Of a DNA stretch of 8,247 nt, positions 1 to 6,854 are shown one piece after another. The position numbers were made by a program, and so were the translations under genes. Source of the stretch: Rhodoferax sp. Lineage in GTDB: Bacteria; Pseudomonadota; Gammaproteobacteria; Burkholderiales; Burkholderiaceae_C. How positions within the stretch are numbered: the first letter of the stretch is position 1; the number at the start of each line of letters is the position of its first letter. The notes below the pieces were generated by a model. That model saw only the letters and a program-made list of their open reading frames with translations. It searched no databases and had not been told where the DNA came from. The stretch covers positions 1 through 8,247 of the forward strand of contig JAQTSL010000155.1 of the NCBI GenBank assembly GCA_028711355.1, read 5' to 3'.

Positions 1-95
1 TACTGACCTTTGACCACTTTGAGATCAACCCATCGCTACCGGCCAATTGGTTCAATTTCAAACCGCCGGTCGGTGCAGACGTGATAAAACAGTAA
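1..95 (+). CDS. lolA: Outer-membrane lipoprotein carrier LolA, C-terminal end (partial)
   Basis: The plus-strand frame beginning at base 3 is open from the window edge and ends at TAA 93-95. It gives 30 residues, starting LTFDHFEINPSL and ending FKPPVGADVIKQ. LolA is the periplasmic chaperone that ferries lipoproteins from the LolCDE transporter to LolB. Family members end in a beta strand followed by F-x-F-x-P-P-x-G-x-D-V, which is what is seen here. The 5' part lies outside the window, so neither the signal peptide nor the fold can be checked. The gene converges on the permease gene that ends at 114, leaving only 18 bases between the two stops and no obvious hairpin terminator. The call rests on a short C-terminal motif and is good but not certain. 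Confidence 0.7.
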   Translation, partial: LTFDHFEINPSLPANWFNFKPPVGADVIKQ

Positions 96-113
96 GCAAG
101 CGGTGTGTTGTGA

Positions 114-929
114 TCAGGTGCTGATGGCACGATACAACATATAAGCCGCCAGCAGGTACAAGATGCTGGCAAACACGCGCTTGAGTTTCTTAACCGGTAG
201 CTGGTGCGCTACCGAGGCACCCACCGGCGCGGTCAGTACGCTAAAAGTTGCGATCATCGCCAAACCGGGCAACCAGACATAGCCTAAGGAATAAGGCGGT
301 GAGTGGGTCAGATTCTGACCACCGATGGCGTAGCCGATCACATTGGCCAGCGCAATCGGAAACCCGAGCGCGGCCGAGGTGGCCACGGCGTTGTGAATCG
401 CCACATTGCACCAGGTCATGAACGGCACGCTGACAAAGCCGCCACCGGCCCCCACCAGCCCCGACAGAAAGCCGATGACCGACCCGGCACCGACCAACCC
501 GGCGGTGCCGGGAAGGGTGCGCGATGGTGCCGGTTTCTTGTCCAGAAACATCTGGGTCGCCGAAAAGCCGACGAATCCGGCGAAAAACAGGGCCAACACC
601 GACCCCTTGAGCAGGGTGAAGAGTCCCAGGCTGGCCAACGCGGCGCCCAGTACGATGCCGGGAGCCAACCCCTTGACCAGGTCCCAACGGATCGCGCCTT
701 GTTTGTGGTGTGCCTGAACACTTGAAACTGAGGTGAACACAATGGTAGCCATCGAGGTCGCGATGGCCATCTTGATCGCCAGGTCAGCCTCAATGCCCCG
801 GTGCGACAGGATGGCCGTAATGAATGGCACCATGATCATGCCGCCCCCAATGCCCAGCAGACCCGCCAGAAAGCCGGTGGCCAGACCCAGCAGTGCCAGT
901 TCAACAATCAGGGTAGGTTCAAAGGACAT
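114..929 (-). CDS. TauE/SafE family permease (probable sulfite or small organic anion exporter)
   Basis: This encodes an inner-membrane protein of 271 residues, usual for the TauE/SafE (old DUF81) family. It is very hydrophobic, with about eight likely membrane segments. The two family half-repeats are visible: a glycine-rich motif GLLGIGGGMIMVP at residues 24-36 and its partner GLVGAGGGFVSVPF at 157-170. Members export sulfite, sulfoacetate or related organosulfur anions, but substrates differ widely and cannot be read from this sequence. I chose the ATG at 927-929 (MSFEPTLIVEL) because the first membrane helix follows closely. An in-frame ATG at 963-965 would add 12 residues (MPVRCHGRHLPI) that look like leader sequence. 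Neither start has a strong Shine-Dalgarno sequence. The gene stands alone, downstream of ftsB in the same direction but separated by over 200 bases. Confidence 0.85.
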   Translation of the reverse strand: MSFEPTLIVELALLGLATGFLAGLLGIGGGMIMVPFITAILSHRGIEADLAIKMAIATSMATIVFTSVSSVQAHHKQGAIRWDLVKGLAPGIVLGAALASLGLFTLLKGSVLALFFAGFVGFSATQMFLDKKPAPSRTLPGTAGLVGAGSVIGFLSGLVGAGGGFVSVPFMTWCNVAIHNAVATSAALGFPIALANVIGYAIGGQNLTHSPPYSLGYVWLPGLAMIATFSVLTAPVGASVAHQLPVKKLKRVFASILYLLAAYMLYRAIST

Positions 930-965
930 GATGGGAAGGTGTCTGCCGTGGCACCGGACCGGCAT

Positions 966-983
966 CCTGAACCTGGGTTCAGG
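966..983. promoter_or_regulatory. Perfect 8-bp inverted repeat upstream of the TauE-like gene
   Basis: CCTGAACC at 966-973 is separated by TG from its exact reverse complement GGTTCAGG at 976-983. The centre lies about 45 bases upstream of the chosen permease start, and the repeat directly abuts the alternative ATG at 963-965. The half-site GGTTCA recurs upstream at 1008-1013 and 1074-1079. It could be an operator for a dimeric regulator or a leader hairpin. No regulator gene is in the window to support either reading. Confidence 0.4.
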
Positions 984-1156
984 TGGGCTAGGTCAGTGAT
1001 TGTCTTGGGTTCATCTAACGCGAGATGATCACGCCGACAGCACGATGTTCCAGGCCCGGGCTCTATGAGCATTGGTTCAAGGAAATATAAAGCCCGGCGA
1101 ACACGGCAGACGCAAACATTGTAGAGCGAAGAATTTTTCCGTGGGCTGAAAGTGGA

Positions 1157-1174
1157 CTAAAAATGGTCGCCATT
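1157..1174 (-). terminator. Possible weak terminator at the ftsB 3' end
   Basis: Read on the minus strand, AATGG (overlapping the ftsB stop) pairs with CCATT across a three-base CGA loop and is followed by TTTAG. The stem is only 5 bp and the T-run is short, so termination here would be weak. The position, right at the end of the pyrG-kdsA-eno-ftsB cluster, is the main support. Confidence 0.25.
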
Positions 1175-1463
1175 ACTTGACCGCGCCAGGGCGGGAATAC
1201 TGCACAAAAATTTCGTTGGTTTTGACCATGCCCAGCTCCATGCGGGCTTTTTCTTCGACCATCTCCAGCCCGTCCACCAGATCGCGCACCTCGGCCTCCA
1301 TCTGGCTATTGGTTTGGCGGGCCAGCTCATTGCGCGCGTTTTGCTGGACCAGATCGCTGCGCAGTTGCGCCACGTTGGGCAGGCTGCCACGGCCAAACCA
1401 CAGTTGCGCCTGTAGCACCACCAGCAAGGTGATCAGCAGGGCCGGCACAGCGCGCTGGCGCAT
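1173..1463 (-). CDS. ftsB: Cell division protein FtsB (septum formation initiator)
   Basis: This is a 96-residue bitopic membrane protein. A short basic N-terminus is followed by one membrane segment (about residues 6-23, VPALLITLLVVLQAQLWFG). A heptad-type coiled coil follows at about 29-75, rich in L, Q, N and E, and then a short periplasmic tail with the typical E-x-G-M-V-K-x-x-E-I-F-V motif (residues 76-87). FtsB forms a trimeric divisome subcomplex with FtsL and FtsQ that licenses septal peptidoglycan synthesis. Length and topology match the family. The gene lies 17 bases below the start side of the eno stop, a neighbourhood (eno-ftsB) conserved across many proteobacteria, so it is probably co-transcribed with eno. 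No strong Shine-Dalgarno sequence precedes the ATG at 1461-1463. Confidence 0.93.
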   Translation of the reverse strand: MRQRAVPALLITLLVVLQAQLWFGRGSLPNVAQLRSDLVQQNARNELARQTNSQMEAEVRDLVDGLEMVEEKARMELGMVKTNEIFVQYSRPGAVK

Positions 1464-1480
1464 AGCGTCTGAACTGAGCT

Positions 1481-2764
1481 TTAGCGCAGGTTGTAAAACG
1501 CCGCCCGACCCGGGTAAGTGGCGATGTCGCCCAGGTCTTCTTCGATGCGCAACAACTGGTTGTACTTGGCCATGCGGTCAGAACGGCTCAAACTGCCGGT
1601 TTTGATTTGTCCGGCGTTCATACCCACCGCGATGTCGGCAATGGTGCTGTCTTCGGTCTCGCCCGAGCGGTGACTGATCACCGCCGTGTAGCCGGCGCGT
1701 TTGGCCATTTCAATGCAGGCAAAGGTTTCGGTCAGCGTGCCGATCTGGTTGATCTTGATCAGAATCGAATTGGCGATGCCCTTGTCGATGCCTTCCTTGA
1801 AAATTTTGGTGTTGGTCACAAACAGGTCGTCGCCGACGATTTGGACTTTTTTACCCAGGCGATCGGTCAAAATTTTCCAGCCGTCCCAGTCGCCTTCTGC
1901 CATGCCGTCTTCAATGCTGATGATGGGGTATTTATCGACCCAAGTGGCCAGCATATCGGTCCACTGCTGGGCATCCAGCGACAGGCCTTCGCCAGTCAAG
2001 ACGTATTTGCCATCTTTGTAAAACTCGCTGGCGGCGCAGTCCAGGCCAATGGCGATGTGCTCACCCGCCACATAACCGGCCTGGTCGATCGCTAACAAAA
2101 TCAGTTGAATCGCAGCCTCATGGTTCTCGACGCTCGGGGTAAAGCCGCCTTCGTCGCCCACCGCCGTGCTCATGCCGCGCGCGTCGATGATTTGTTTCAG
2201 TGCATGAAAGGTTTCGGCACCGTAGCGCAGCGCTTCACGAAAGCTGGGTGCGCCCACCGGGATGATCATGAACTCTTGCAGGTCCAGGCTGTTGTTGGCG
2301 TGCGCGCCACCGTTGACCACGTTCATCATCGGCACCGGCAGTTGCATGCCGCCCATGCCGCCAAAGTAGCGGTACAGCGGCAAGCCAGATTCCTCGGCCG
2401 CTGCGCGGGCCACCGCCATCGACACCGCCAAGGTGGCGTTGGCCCCCAGGCGGCTCTTGTTGTCGGTACCGTCCAGGTCGATCAGGGTTTTGTCCAGGAA
2501 CGCTTGCTCGGACGCGTCCAGCCCCAGTACCGCCTCAGAGATTTCGGTGTTGATGTGCTCCACCGCCTTCAGGACACCCTTGCCACCGTAACGGGTTTTG
2601 TCGCCGTCACGCAATTCAATGGCCTCGCGGCTACCGGTGGAGGCGCCGCTTGGAACAGCCGCACGGCCCATGGTGCCACTTTCCAGCAACACATCGCACT
2701 CAACGGTGGGGTTGCCGCGGCTGTCGAGAATTTCACGGCCGACGATGTCAACAATTGCACTCAT
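1481..2764 (-). CDS. eno: Enolase (phosphopyruvate hydratase)
   Basis: Enolase interconverts 2-phosphoglycerate and phosphoenolpyruvate in glycolysis and gluconeogenesis. In many bacteria it also sits in the RNA degradosome. The protein is 427 residues, full length. The N-terminal capping loop GASTGSREAIELRDGD is at residues 40-55. The conserved catalytic set is present: H155 in NGGAHANN, E205 in VGDEGGF, Mg2+ ligands D242, E285 (SIEDGM) and D312 (GDDLFVTN), K337 as general base, the signature SHRSGETEDSTIAD at 364-377, and K388. The start is the ATG at 2762-2764, preceded on the minus strand by a purine-rich GAAAGAAC. The gene lies 29 bases downstream of kdsA. Enolase makes the phosphoenolpyruvate that KdsA consumes, so the order is metabolically sensible. 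Confidence 0.98.
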   Translation of the reverse strand: MSAIVDIVGREILDSRGNPTVECDVLLESGTMGRAAVPSGASTGSREAIELRDGDKTRYGGKGVLKAVEHINTEISEAVLGLDASEQAFLDKTLIDLDGTDNKSRLGANATLAVSMAVARAAAEESGLPLYRYFGGMGGMQLPVPMMNVVNGGAHANNSLDLQEFMIIPVGAPSFREALRYGAETFHALKQIIDARGMSTAVGDEGGFTPSVENHEAAIQLILLAIDQAGYVAGEHIAIGLDCAASEFYKDGKYVLTGEGLSLDAQQWTDMLATWVDKYPIISIEDGMAEGDWDGWKILTDRLGKKVQIVGDDLFVTNTKIFKEGIDKGIANSILIKINQIGTLTETFACIEMAKRAGYTAVISHRSGETEDSTIADIAVGMNAGQIKTGSLSRSDRMAKYNQLLRIEEDLGDIATYPGRAAFYNLR

Positions 2765-2793
2765 GATGTTCTTTCAAAAAGTTGGTAACAGAT

Positions 2794-3651
2794 TTAGGCA
2801 GAAAGCTGATTTTCCAGAAAACCGTGGCGTTTGGTCACGGCGTCGAGCTCTTGTAGCGATTCCAGCAGCGCCTTCATATGCCTGAGCGGCACCGCGTTAG
2901 GGCCGTCGCTCAAAGCGTGTGCCGGGTCGGGATGGGTTTCCATAAACAGTCCTGCCACGCCTACCGCCACGGCGGCACGCGCCAGCACCGGCACCATTTC
3001 GCGCTGGCCACCACTGCTGGTGCCTTGTCCGCCGGGCAACTGCACGCTGTGGGTGGCGTCAAACACCACCGGTGCGCCGGTTTCGCGCAAGATAGCCAAG
3101 CTGCGCATATCGCTGACCAGGTTGTTGTAGCCAAAGCTGGCACCACGCTCGCAGGCCATGAAGTTATCTTCGGGCAAACCGGCCTCGCGCGCCGCAGCAC
3201 GGGCTTTGTCGATCACGTTTTTCATGTCGTGCGGCGCCAGAAACTGTCCTTTTTTGATGTTCACCGGCTTGCCCGACTGCGCCACCGCGCGGATGAAATC
3301 GGTCTGGCGGCACAAAAAAGCGGGTGTTTGCAACACATCAACCACGCGCGCAGCGTCAACAATGTCGGCCGCGGTGTGCACATCGGTCAGTACCGGCACG
3401 CCTAATTCACGGCGCACCTTGGCCAAAATCTCCAGCCCCTGGTCACGCCCGGGGCCGCGATAGCTGCCGCCGCTGCTGCGGTTGGCCTTGTCAAAACTGC
3501 TCTTGAAAATAAAGGGGATGCCCAACGCCGAGGTGATTTCCTTCAAGGTACCAGCGGTGTCCATTTGCAGTTGTTCGGACTCGATCACACACGGGCCGGC
3601 GATCAGGAAAATGGGCCGCTGCAGACCGACTTCAAAACCACACAGCTTCAT
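2794..3651 (-). CDS. kdsA: 3-deoxy-8-phosphooctulonate synthase (KDO-8-P synthase), metal-dependent type
   Basis: KdsA condenses phosphoenolpyruvate with arabinose 5-phosphate to give KDO 8-phosphate, the precursor of the KDO sugar of lipopolysaccharide. The protein has 285 residues, normal for the family. Seen motifs are IAGPCVIES (18-26), FKSSFDKANRSS (49-60), SYRGPG (63-68), LTDVH (88-92), ACERGASFGYNNLVSDM (166-182) and HPDP (240-243). The residue aligned with the Asn of the metal-free Escherichia coli enzyme is Cys21. H201, E238 and D249 complete the four-ligand set known from the metal-dependent Aquifex enzyme, so I infer a metalloenzyme. The ATG at 3649-3651 shares one base with the pyrG stop (TGATG), implying translational coupling. 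An in-frame upstream ATG at 3789 would overlap pyrG by 46 codons and is not credible. Confidence 0.97.
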   Translation of the reverse strand: MKLCGFEVGLQRPIFLIAGPCVIESEQLQMDTAGTLKEITSALGIPFIFKSSFDKANRSSGGSYRGPGRDQGLEILAKVRRELGVPVLTDVHTAADIVDAARVVDVLQTPAFLCRQTDFIRAVAQSGKPVNIKKGQFLAPHDMKNVIDKARAAAREAGLPEDNFMACERGASFGYNNLVSDMRSLAILRETGAPVVFDATHSVQLPGGQGTSSGGQREMVPVLARAAVAVGVAGLFMETHPDPAHALSDGPNAVPLRHMKALLESLQELDAVTKRHGFLENQLSA

Positions 3652-5324
3652 CAGACGAGCGCTTTCTCTGGTGTGGCAGCCGTGTGCGCGTGGTGGTCCT
3701 GCGCCGCGCGCACAAAAGCGTTGAACAGCGGGTGGCCGGCCCACGGGGTAGATTTGAACTCGGGGTGAAACTGCACGCCGACAAACCACGGGTGCGTTGT
3801 TTGTGGCAGTTCGACAATTTCGGTCAGGTGCTCGCGCTGCGTTTTGGCCGACACCACCAGACCCGCCTGGCGCAAGGCATCGAGATAGTTGACGTTGGCC
3901 TCATAGCGGTGGCGATGCCGCTCAGTCACCACGTCGCCGTAAATTTGGTGCGCCAATGTGCCGGGCACCACGTCGGAGCTTTGCGCGCCCAGCCGCATGG
4001 TGCCACCCAGGTCAGAGTCAACGCTACGCGTTTTGATGCTGCCGTCGGCGTCTTTCCACTCTGTAATCAGCGCGATCACCGGGTGCGGCGTGGCGGGGTC
4101 AAATTCAGTGCTGTTGGCGTCTCTCAGGCCGGCCACATGGCGGGCAAATTCGATGGTGGCGACCTGCATGCCCAAGCAGATTCCCAGGTACGGGATTTTT
4201 TGTTCACGGGCAAAGCGGGCCGCGCAAATTTTGCCCTCCACCCCGCGCACGCCAAAGCCGCCGGGCACCAGCACCGCGTCAAAGCGAGCCAACTGGGCCA
4301 CGTTGTCCGGTGTGATCAATTCGGAATCCAGGTAGCTTATCTTGACGCTGACGTGGTTTTTCATGCCGGCGTGGCGCAACGCCTCGTTGAGCGACTTGTA
4401 GCTGTCGCTCAAGTCAACATACTTGCCGACCATGACAATATTGACCGTGCCTTGCGGATGCGCTGTTTCAGACACCAAGTCGTCCCAACGTTTCAGGTTG
4501 GCCGGTGGCGTGTTCAGGCGCAGCTTGTCGCAGATCAGCCCGTCCAGACCTTGCTCGTGCAGCACGCGCGGCACCTTGTAAATGGTATCGACATCGGGCA
4601 TCGAGATCACGCCCCATAGCGCAACGTTGGTGAAGAGCGATATTTTTTCACGCTCGTCGTCGGGGATCATGCGGTCGGCTCGGCACAGCAGCGCGTCGGG
4701 CTGGATACCGATTTCGCGCAGTTTTTGCACCGTGTGCTGGGTTGGTTTGGTCTTGAGCTCGCCCGCCGCCGCAATCCACGGCACGTAGGTCAGGTGCACA
4801 AACGCCGCTTGATTGGGCCCCAGGCGCAGGCTGAGCTGGCGCACCGCCTCCAGAAACGGCAGCGACTCGATGTCGCCCACGGTACCGCCGATTTCGACAA
4901 TCGCCACATCGACCGCATCGGCGGTGCCAAAACCCGCGCCGCGCTTGATGAAATCCTGAATCTCGTTGGTGACGTGCGGGATCACCTGCACTGTCTTGCC
5001 CAGATAGTCACCATGGCGTTCTTTTTCCAGCACGCTCTTATAGATCTGGCCGGTGGTGAAATTGTTGGTCCTTTTCATGCGCGTTTCGATGAAACGCTCA
5101 TAGTGGCCCAGGTCCAGGTCGGTTTCGGCACCGTCGTCGGTGACAAACACCTCACCATGTTGGAACGGCGACATGGTGCCGGGATCGACATTCAGGTACG
5201 GGTCAAGTTTGATCAGGGTGACTTTGAGACCCCGCGATTCAAGGATTGCGGCCAGCGATGCCGACGCGATCCCCTTGCCCAGGGAAGAAACGACACCGCC
5301 GGTGACGAAGACAAATTTGGTCAT
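3651..5324 (-). CDS. pyrG: CTP synthase (glutamine-hydrolysing)
   Basis: CTP synthase aminates UTP to CTP using ATP and glutamine, the last step of pyrimidine ribonucleotide synthesis. The protein is 557 residues. The N-terminal synthetase domain opens with KFVFVTGGVVSSLGKG (P-loop-like, residues 3-18), then DPYLNVDPGTMSPFQHGEV (41-59) and EIGGTVGDIES (144-154). The C-terminal class I glutamine amidotransferase domain (about 295-545) has the oxyanion segment VPGGFGVRG (353-361), the nucleophile C383 in GICLGMQ, and H520 with E522 in QFHPEF. All key residues are present. It is the first gene of the minus-strand cluster and overlaps kdsA by one base. Its product CTP is the co-substrate for activating KDO downstream of KdsA. 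A TATAAT box lies about 42 bases upstream of the ATG at 5322-5324. Confidence 0.98.
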   Translation of the reverse strand: MTKFVFVTGGVVSSLGKGIASASLAAILESRGLKVTLIKLDPYLNVDPGTMSPFQHGEVFVTDDGAETDLDLGHYERFIETRMKRTNNFTTGQIYKSVLEKERHGDYLGKTVQVIPHVTNEIQDFIKRGAGFGTADAVDVAIVEIGGTVGDIESLPFLEAVRQLSLRLGPNQAAFVHLTYVPWIAAAGELKTKPTQHTVQKLREIGIQPDALLCRADRMIPDDEREKISLFTNVALWGVISMPDVDTIYKVPRVLHEQGLDGLICDKLRLNTPPANLKRWDDLVSETAHPQGTVNIVMVGKYVDLSDSYKSLNEALRHAGMKNHVSVKISYLDSELITPDNVAQLARFDAVLVPGGFGVRGVEGKICAARFAREQKIPYLGICLGMQVATIEFARHVAGLRDANSTEFDPATPHPVIALITEWKDADGSIKTRSVDSDLGGTMRLGAQSSDVVPGTLAHQIYGDVVTERHRHRYEANVNYLDALRQAGLVVSAKTQREHLTEIVELPQTTHPWFVGVQFHPEFKSTPWAGHPLFNAFVRAAQDHHAHTAATPEKALV

Positions 5325-5660
5325 GTCAAACAGAGCCGATGGCTCAGGTGAGCTGGTAAAAAAGGATTATAGGGGCGGGGTTTTGGTGGCTTGGGACACA
5401 GTCGAACGTGCGAACGCTATCGGTGCGGGCCCAAAAGCCCGGTCACATGACCCAATCACCACACCGCAAGGTGGTTGAAATTGGATCCGTTTCTTTACCT
5501 GAGTTCGCTATTTGATCGAAGAAAATGCAGAATCCACTTACAAGATAGAACCAAAGTGAACTTATGCTAACTTCAACCGCACCACTTTCGGCTGCCTGGC
5601 GCTGCCAATTGGATGCCTCGCGTGGTGCGCCTTGGCACAAGTTGCCGGCAAGGTGCTGCC
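5325..5660. other. Divergent intergenic region between pyrG and srkA
   Basis: These 336 bases hold no credible gene. Open frames crossing them are antisense shadows or upstream extensions of pyrG or srkA. Contents seen are the TATAAT box of pyrG (5366-5371) and a small GC-rich hairpin, with CGGGC at 5426-5430 pairing with GCCCG at 5437-5441. There is also an AT-richer stretch at about 5490-5575 that could hold promoters for either direction. The srkA Shine-Dalgarno AAGG is at 5650-5653. I see no convincing srkA promoter. Confidence 0.4.
5366..5371 (-). promoter_or_regulatory. Candidate -10 box for the pyrG-kdsA-eno-ftsB cluster
   Basis: The minus strand reads TATAAT exactly at 5371-5366, the consensus sigma-70 -10 hexamer, within otherwise GC-rich DNA just upstream of pyrG. 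Nothing close to TTGACA is seen 16-18 bases further upstream (CCAAGC at the 17-base position), so the promoter would have a poor -35 or need an activator. Transcription would start at about 5357-5360, giving a leader of roughly 35 nt. A CCTTTTTT tract directly follows the box. Confidence 0.45.
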
Positions 5661-6734
5661 ATGTCTGAACCCCCAGACCGGGCTGATCACCCCTACCAGG
5701 ACCTGACGCCCGACGTGGTGCAGGATGCGCTGGCCAGCGTCGGGCTGTGGGGCGACGGCCGCCAGTTGGCGCTGAGCTCGTATGAAAACCGGGTCTATCA
5801 ATTGCACTTGGAAGACTCCAGCGTGGTGGTGGCCAAGTTTTACCGGCCCGGGCGCTGGAGCGACGCGCAGATTCTGGAAGAACACGCGTTTGCCGCCGAG
5901 TTGATGGCCGCCGAAGTACCACTGGTCGGGCCGCTGGAACTACAGGGGAGCACGCTCAACCATTTTGCCGACTTTGCCTTTAGCGTTAGCCCGAGTCGGG
6001 GCGGGCGCGCGCCTGAGCTTGATGACGACGAGGTGCTGGCGTGGATCGGGCGCTTTCTGGCGCGGCTGCATAACGTGGGCGCCAGTGCTGCATTTAGCCG
6101 GCGCCCGACACTTGACCTGGCAAGCTTTGGTCACACGCCGCGCGAATGGCTATTGAGCCACGATCAGGTGCCGCTCGACGCGCAGTCGGCGTGGCAGAAA
6201 GCCAGCCAGGATGCACTTGATTTAATAGCTGCCAGCGCATTGCCAATATGGGCTACAGGTCAAAAAAGTATCAACAATTCAAAGCCGGATGAGGCCACAG
6301 GTGGGGCGGTCCAATTGCTGCGGCTGCATGGCGACTGCCACCCCGGTAACATCTTGTGGACGCCGCTGGACGCGCCCGCCAGCGCGCTACCCGGGCCGCA
6401 TTTTGTTGACCTGGACGACTGCCGTATGGGGCCAGCGGTGCAAGACCTGTGGATGCTACAGAGCGGCGACCGCTCGCAGCGTAGCCGTCAACTGGGTTGC
6501 CTGATCGACGGCTACGAACAGTTGCGCGAATTTGATCGACGTGAGCTGGCGTTGATCGAGCCGCTGCGCACGCTGCGCCTGATCCACTACAGCGCCTGGC
6601 TGGCGCAGCGCTGGAGCGACCCGATCTTTGCCATCAACTTTCCGTGGTTTGGCAGCAGCGACTACTGGCACGGCCAGGTGCAGCTGCTGCAAGAGCAGAT
6701 CGAGGCCATGCAAGAGCCGCCGCTGGTGGTGTGA
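5661..6734 (+). CDS. srkA: Stress response kinase A (SrkA/YihE/RdoA family serine/threonine kinase)
   Basis: SrkA is a cytoplasmic protein kinase of the aminoglycoside-phosphotransferase fold. In Escherichia coli it protects against stress-induced death by countering MazEF-linked killing. The 357-residue product matches the family along its length: SSYENRVYQL (39-48), ATP-binding K59 in VVAKFYRPGRW, ILEEHAFAAEL (71-81), the catalytic loop RLHGDCHPGNILW (221-233) with D225 and N230, the metal site FVDLDD with D250, QDLWML (261-266), and a C-terminal NFPWFGSSDYW near 326-336. I chose ATG 5661 because AAGG lies seven bases upstream and family similarity starts soon after. An ATG at 5613 would add 16 unsupported residues. 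The protein is about 30 residues longer than the E. coli form. Most of the excess is an AT-rich insert at residues 187-209, between the lobes just before the catalytic loop. Confidence 0.94.
   Translation: MSEPPDRADHPYQDLTPDVVQDALASVGLWGDGRQLALSSYENRVYQLHLEDSSVVVAKFYRPGRWSDAQILEEHAFAAELMAAEVPLVGPLELQGSTLNHFADFAFSVSPSRGGRAPELDDDEVLAWIGRFLARLHNVGASAAFSRRPTLDLASFGHTPREWLLSHDQVPLDAQSAWQKASQDALDLIAASALPIWATGQKSINNSKPDEATGGAVQLLRLHGDCHPGNILWTPLDAPASALPGPHFVDLDDCRMGPAVQDLWMLQSGDRSQRSRQLGCLIDGYEQLREFDRRELALIEPLRTLRLIHYSAWLAQRWSDPIFAINFPWFGSSDYWHGQVQLLQEQIEAMQEPPLVV
6217..6287 (+). repeat. AT-rich in-frame insertion in srkA, resembling a dispersed Comamonadaceae repeat
   Basis: Inside srkA, a stretch encoding DLIAASALPIWATGQ and then KSINNSKP (residues 187-209) interrupts the alignment with the family just before the RLHGD catalytic loop. 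About 20 residues are extra relative to E. coli SrkA. The DNA is AT-rich and uses codons rare elsewhere in the gene (TTA, ATA, ATA, ACA, CAA, AGT, TCA in a cluster). The core pieces TTTAATAGCTGCCAGCGC and GGGCTACAGGTC resemble, from memory, a short repeat scattered through Comamonadaceae genomes. The repeat identity is recall and has not been searched. The insert keeps the reading frame and contains no stop. Confidence 0.5.
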
Positions 6735-6833
6735 TTCCGTCTCTAAATCAACCGTGTCGTCGTTGCTTCGCCTGGTCGTGCTACAGCACTGCCTGCGGCT
6801 TCGCGCCTCAACACAAATGATTTGGAAACGGAA
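6735..6833. repeat. 99-base imperfect palindrome between convergent srkA and hsp20
   Basis: The ends TTCCGT (6735-6740) and ACGGAA (6828-6833) are exact reverse complements, as are AAATCA (6745-6750) and TGATTT (6818-6823), GTGT (6754-6757) and ACAC (6811-6814), and GTGCT (6778-6782) and AGCAC (6785-6789) around an AC centre. All share the same centre near 6784, so the whole block folds as one long imperfect hairpin. It begins directly after the srkA stop codon and ends 21 bases before the hsp20 stop. It has no T-run in either direction typical of a standard terminator. It resembles, from memory, a dispersed intergenic element of Comamonadaceae. Possible roles are a non-autonomous mobile element, an mRNA 3'-end stabiliser, or a bidirectional transcription block. 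Confidence 0.6.
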
Positions 6834-6854
6834 CAAGCCCGAGCGCGTGCTAAA

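Noticed and set aside
3652..3789. N-terminal extension of kdsA from an upstream ATG at 3789
   Set aside because: The extra 46 residues lie entirely inside pyrG and have no KdsA similarity. The normal start MKLCGFEVG with a TGATG overlap is typical of a coupled gene pair.
5542..5570. Minus-strand TTAGCA, 17 bases, TATCTT as a pyrG promoter
   Set aside because: Each hexamer matches only four of six positions in a locally AT-rich stretch, and the exact TATAAT at 5366-5371 lies much closer to the gene.
5443..5922. 159-residue minus-strand open frame upstream of pyrG
   Set aside because: It runs mostly antisense to srkA, is rich in R, P and S as expected of a GC-rich shadow frame, and shows no recognisable motif.
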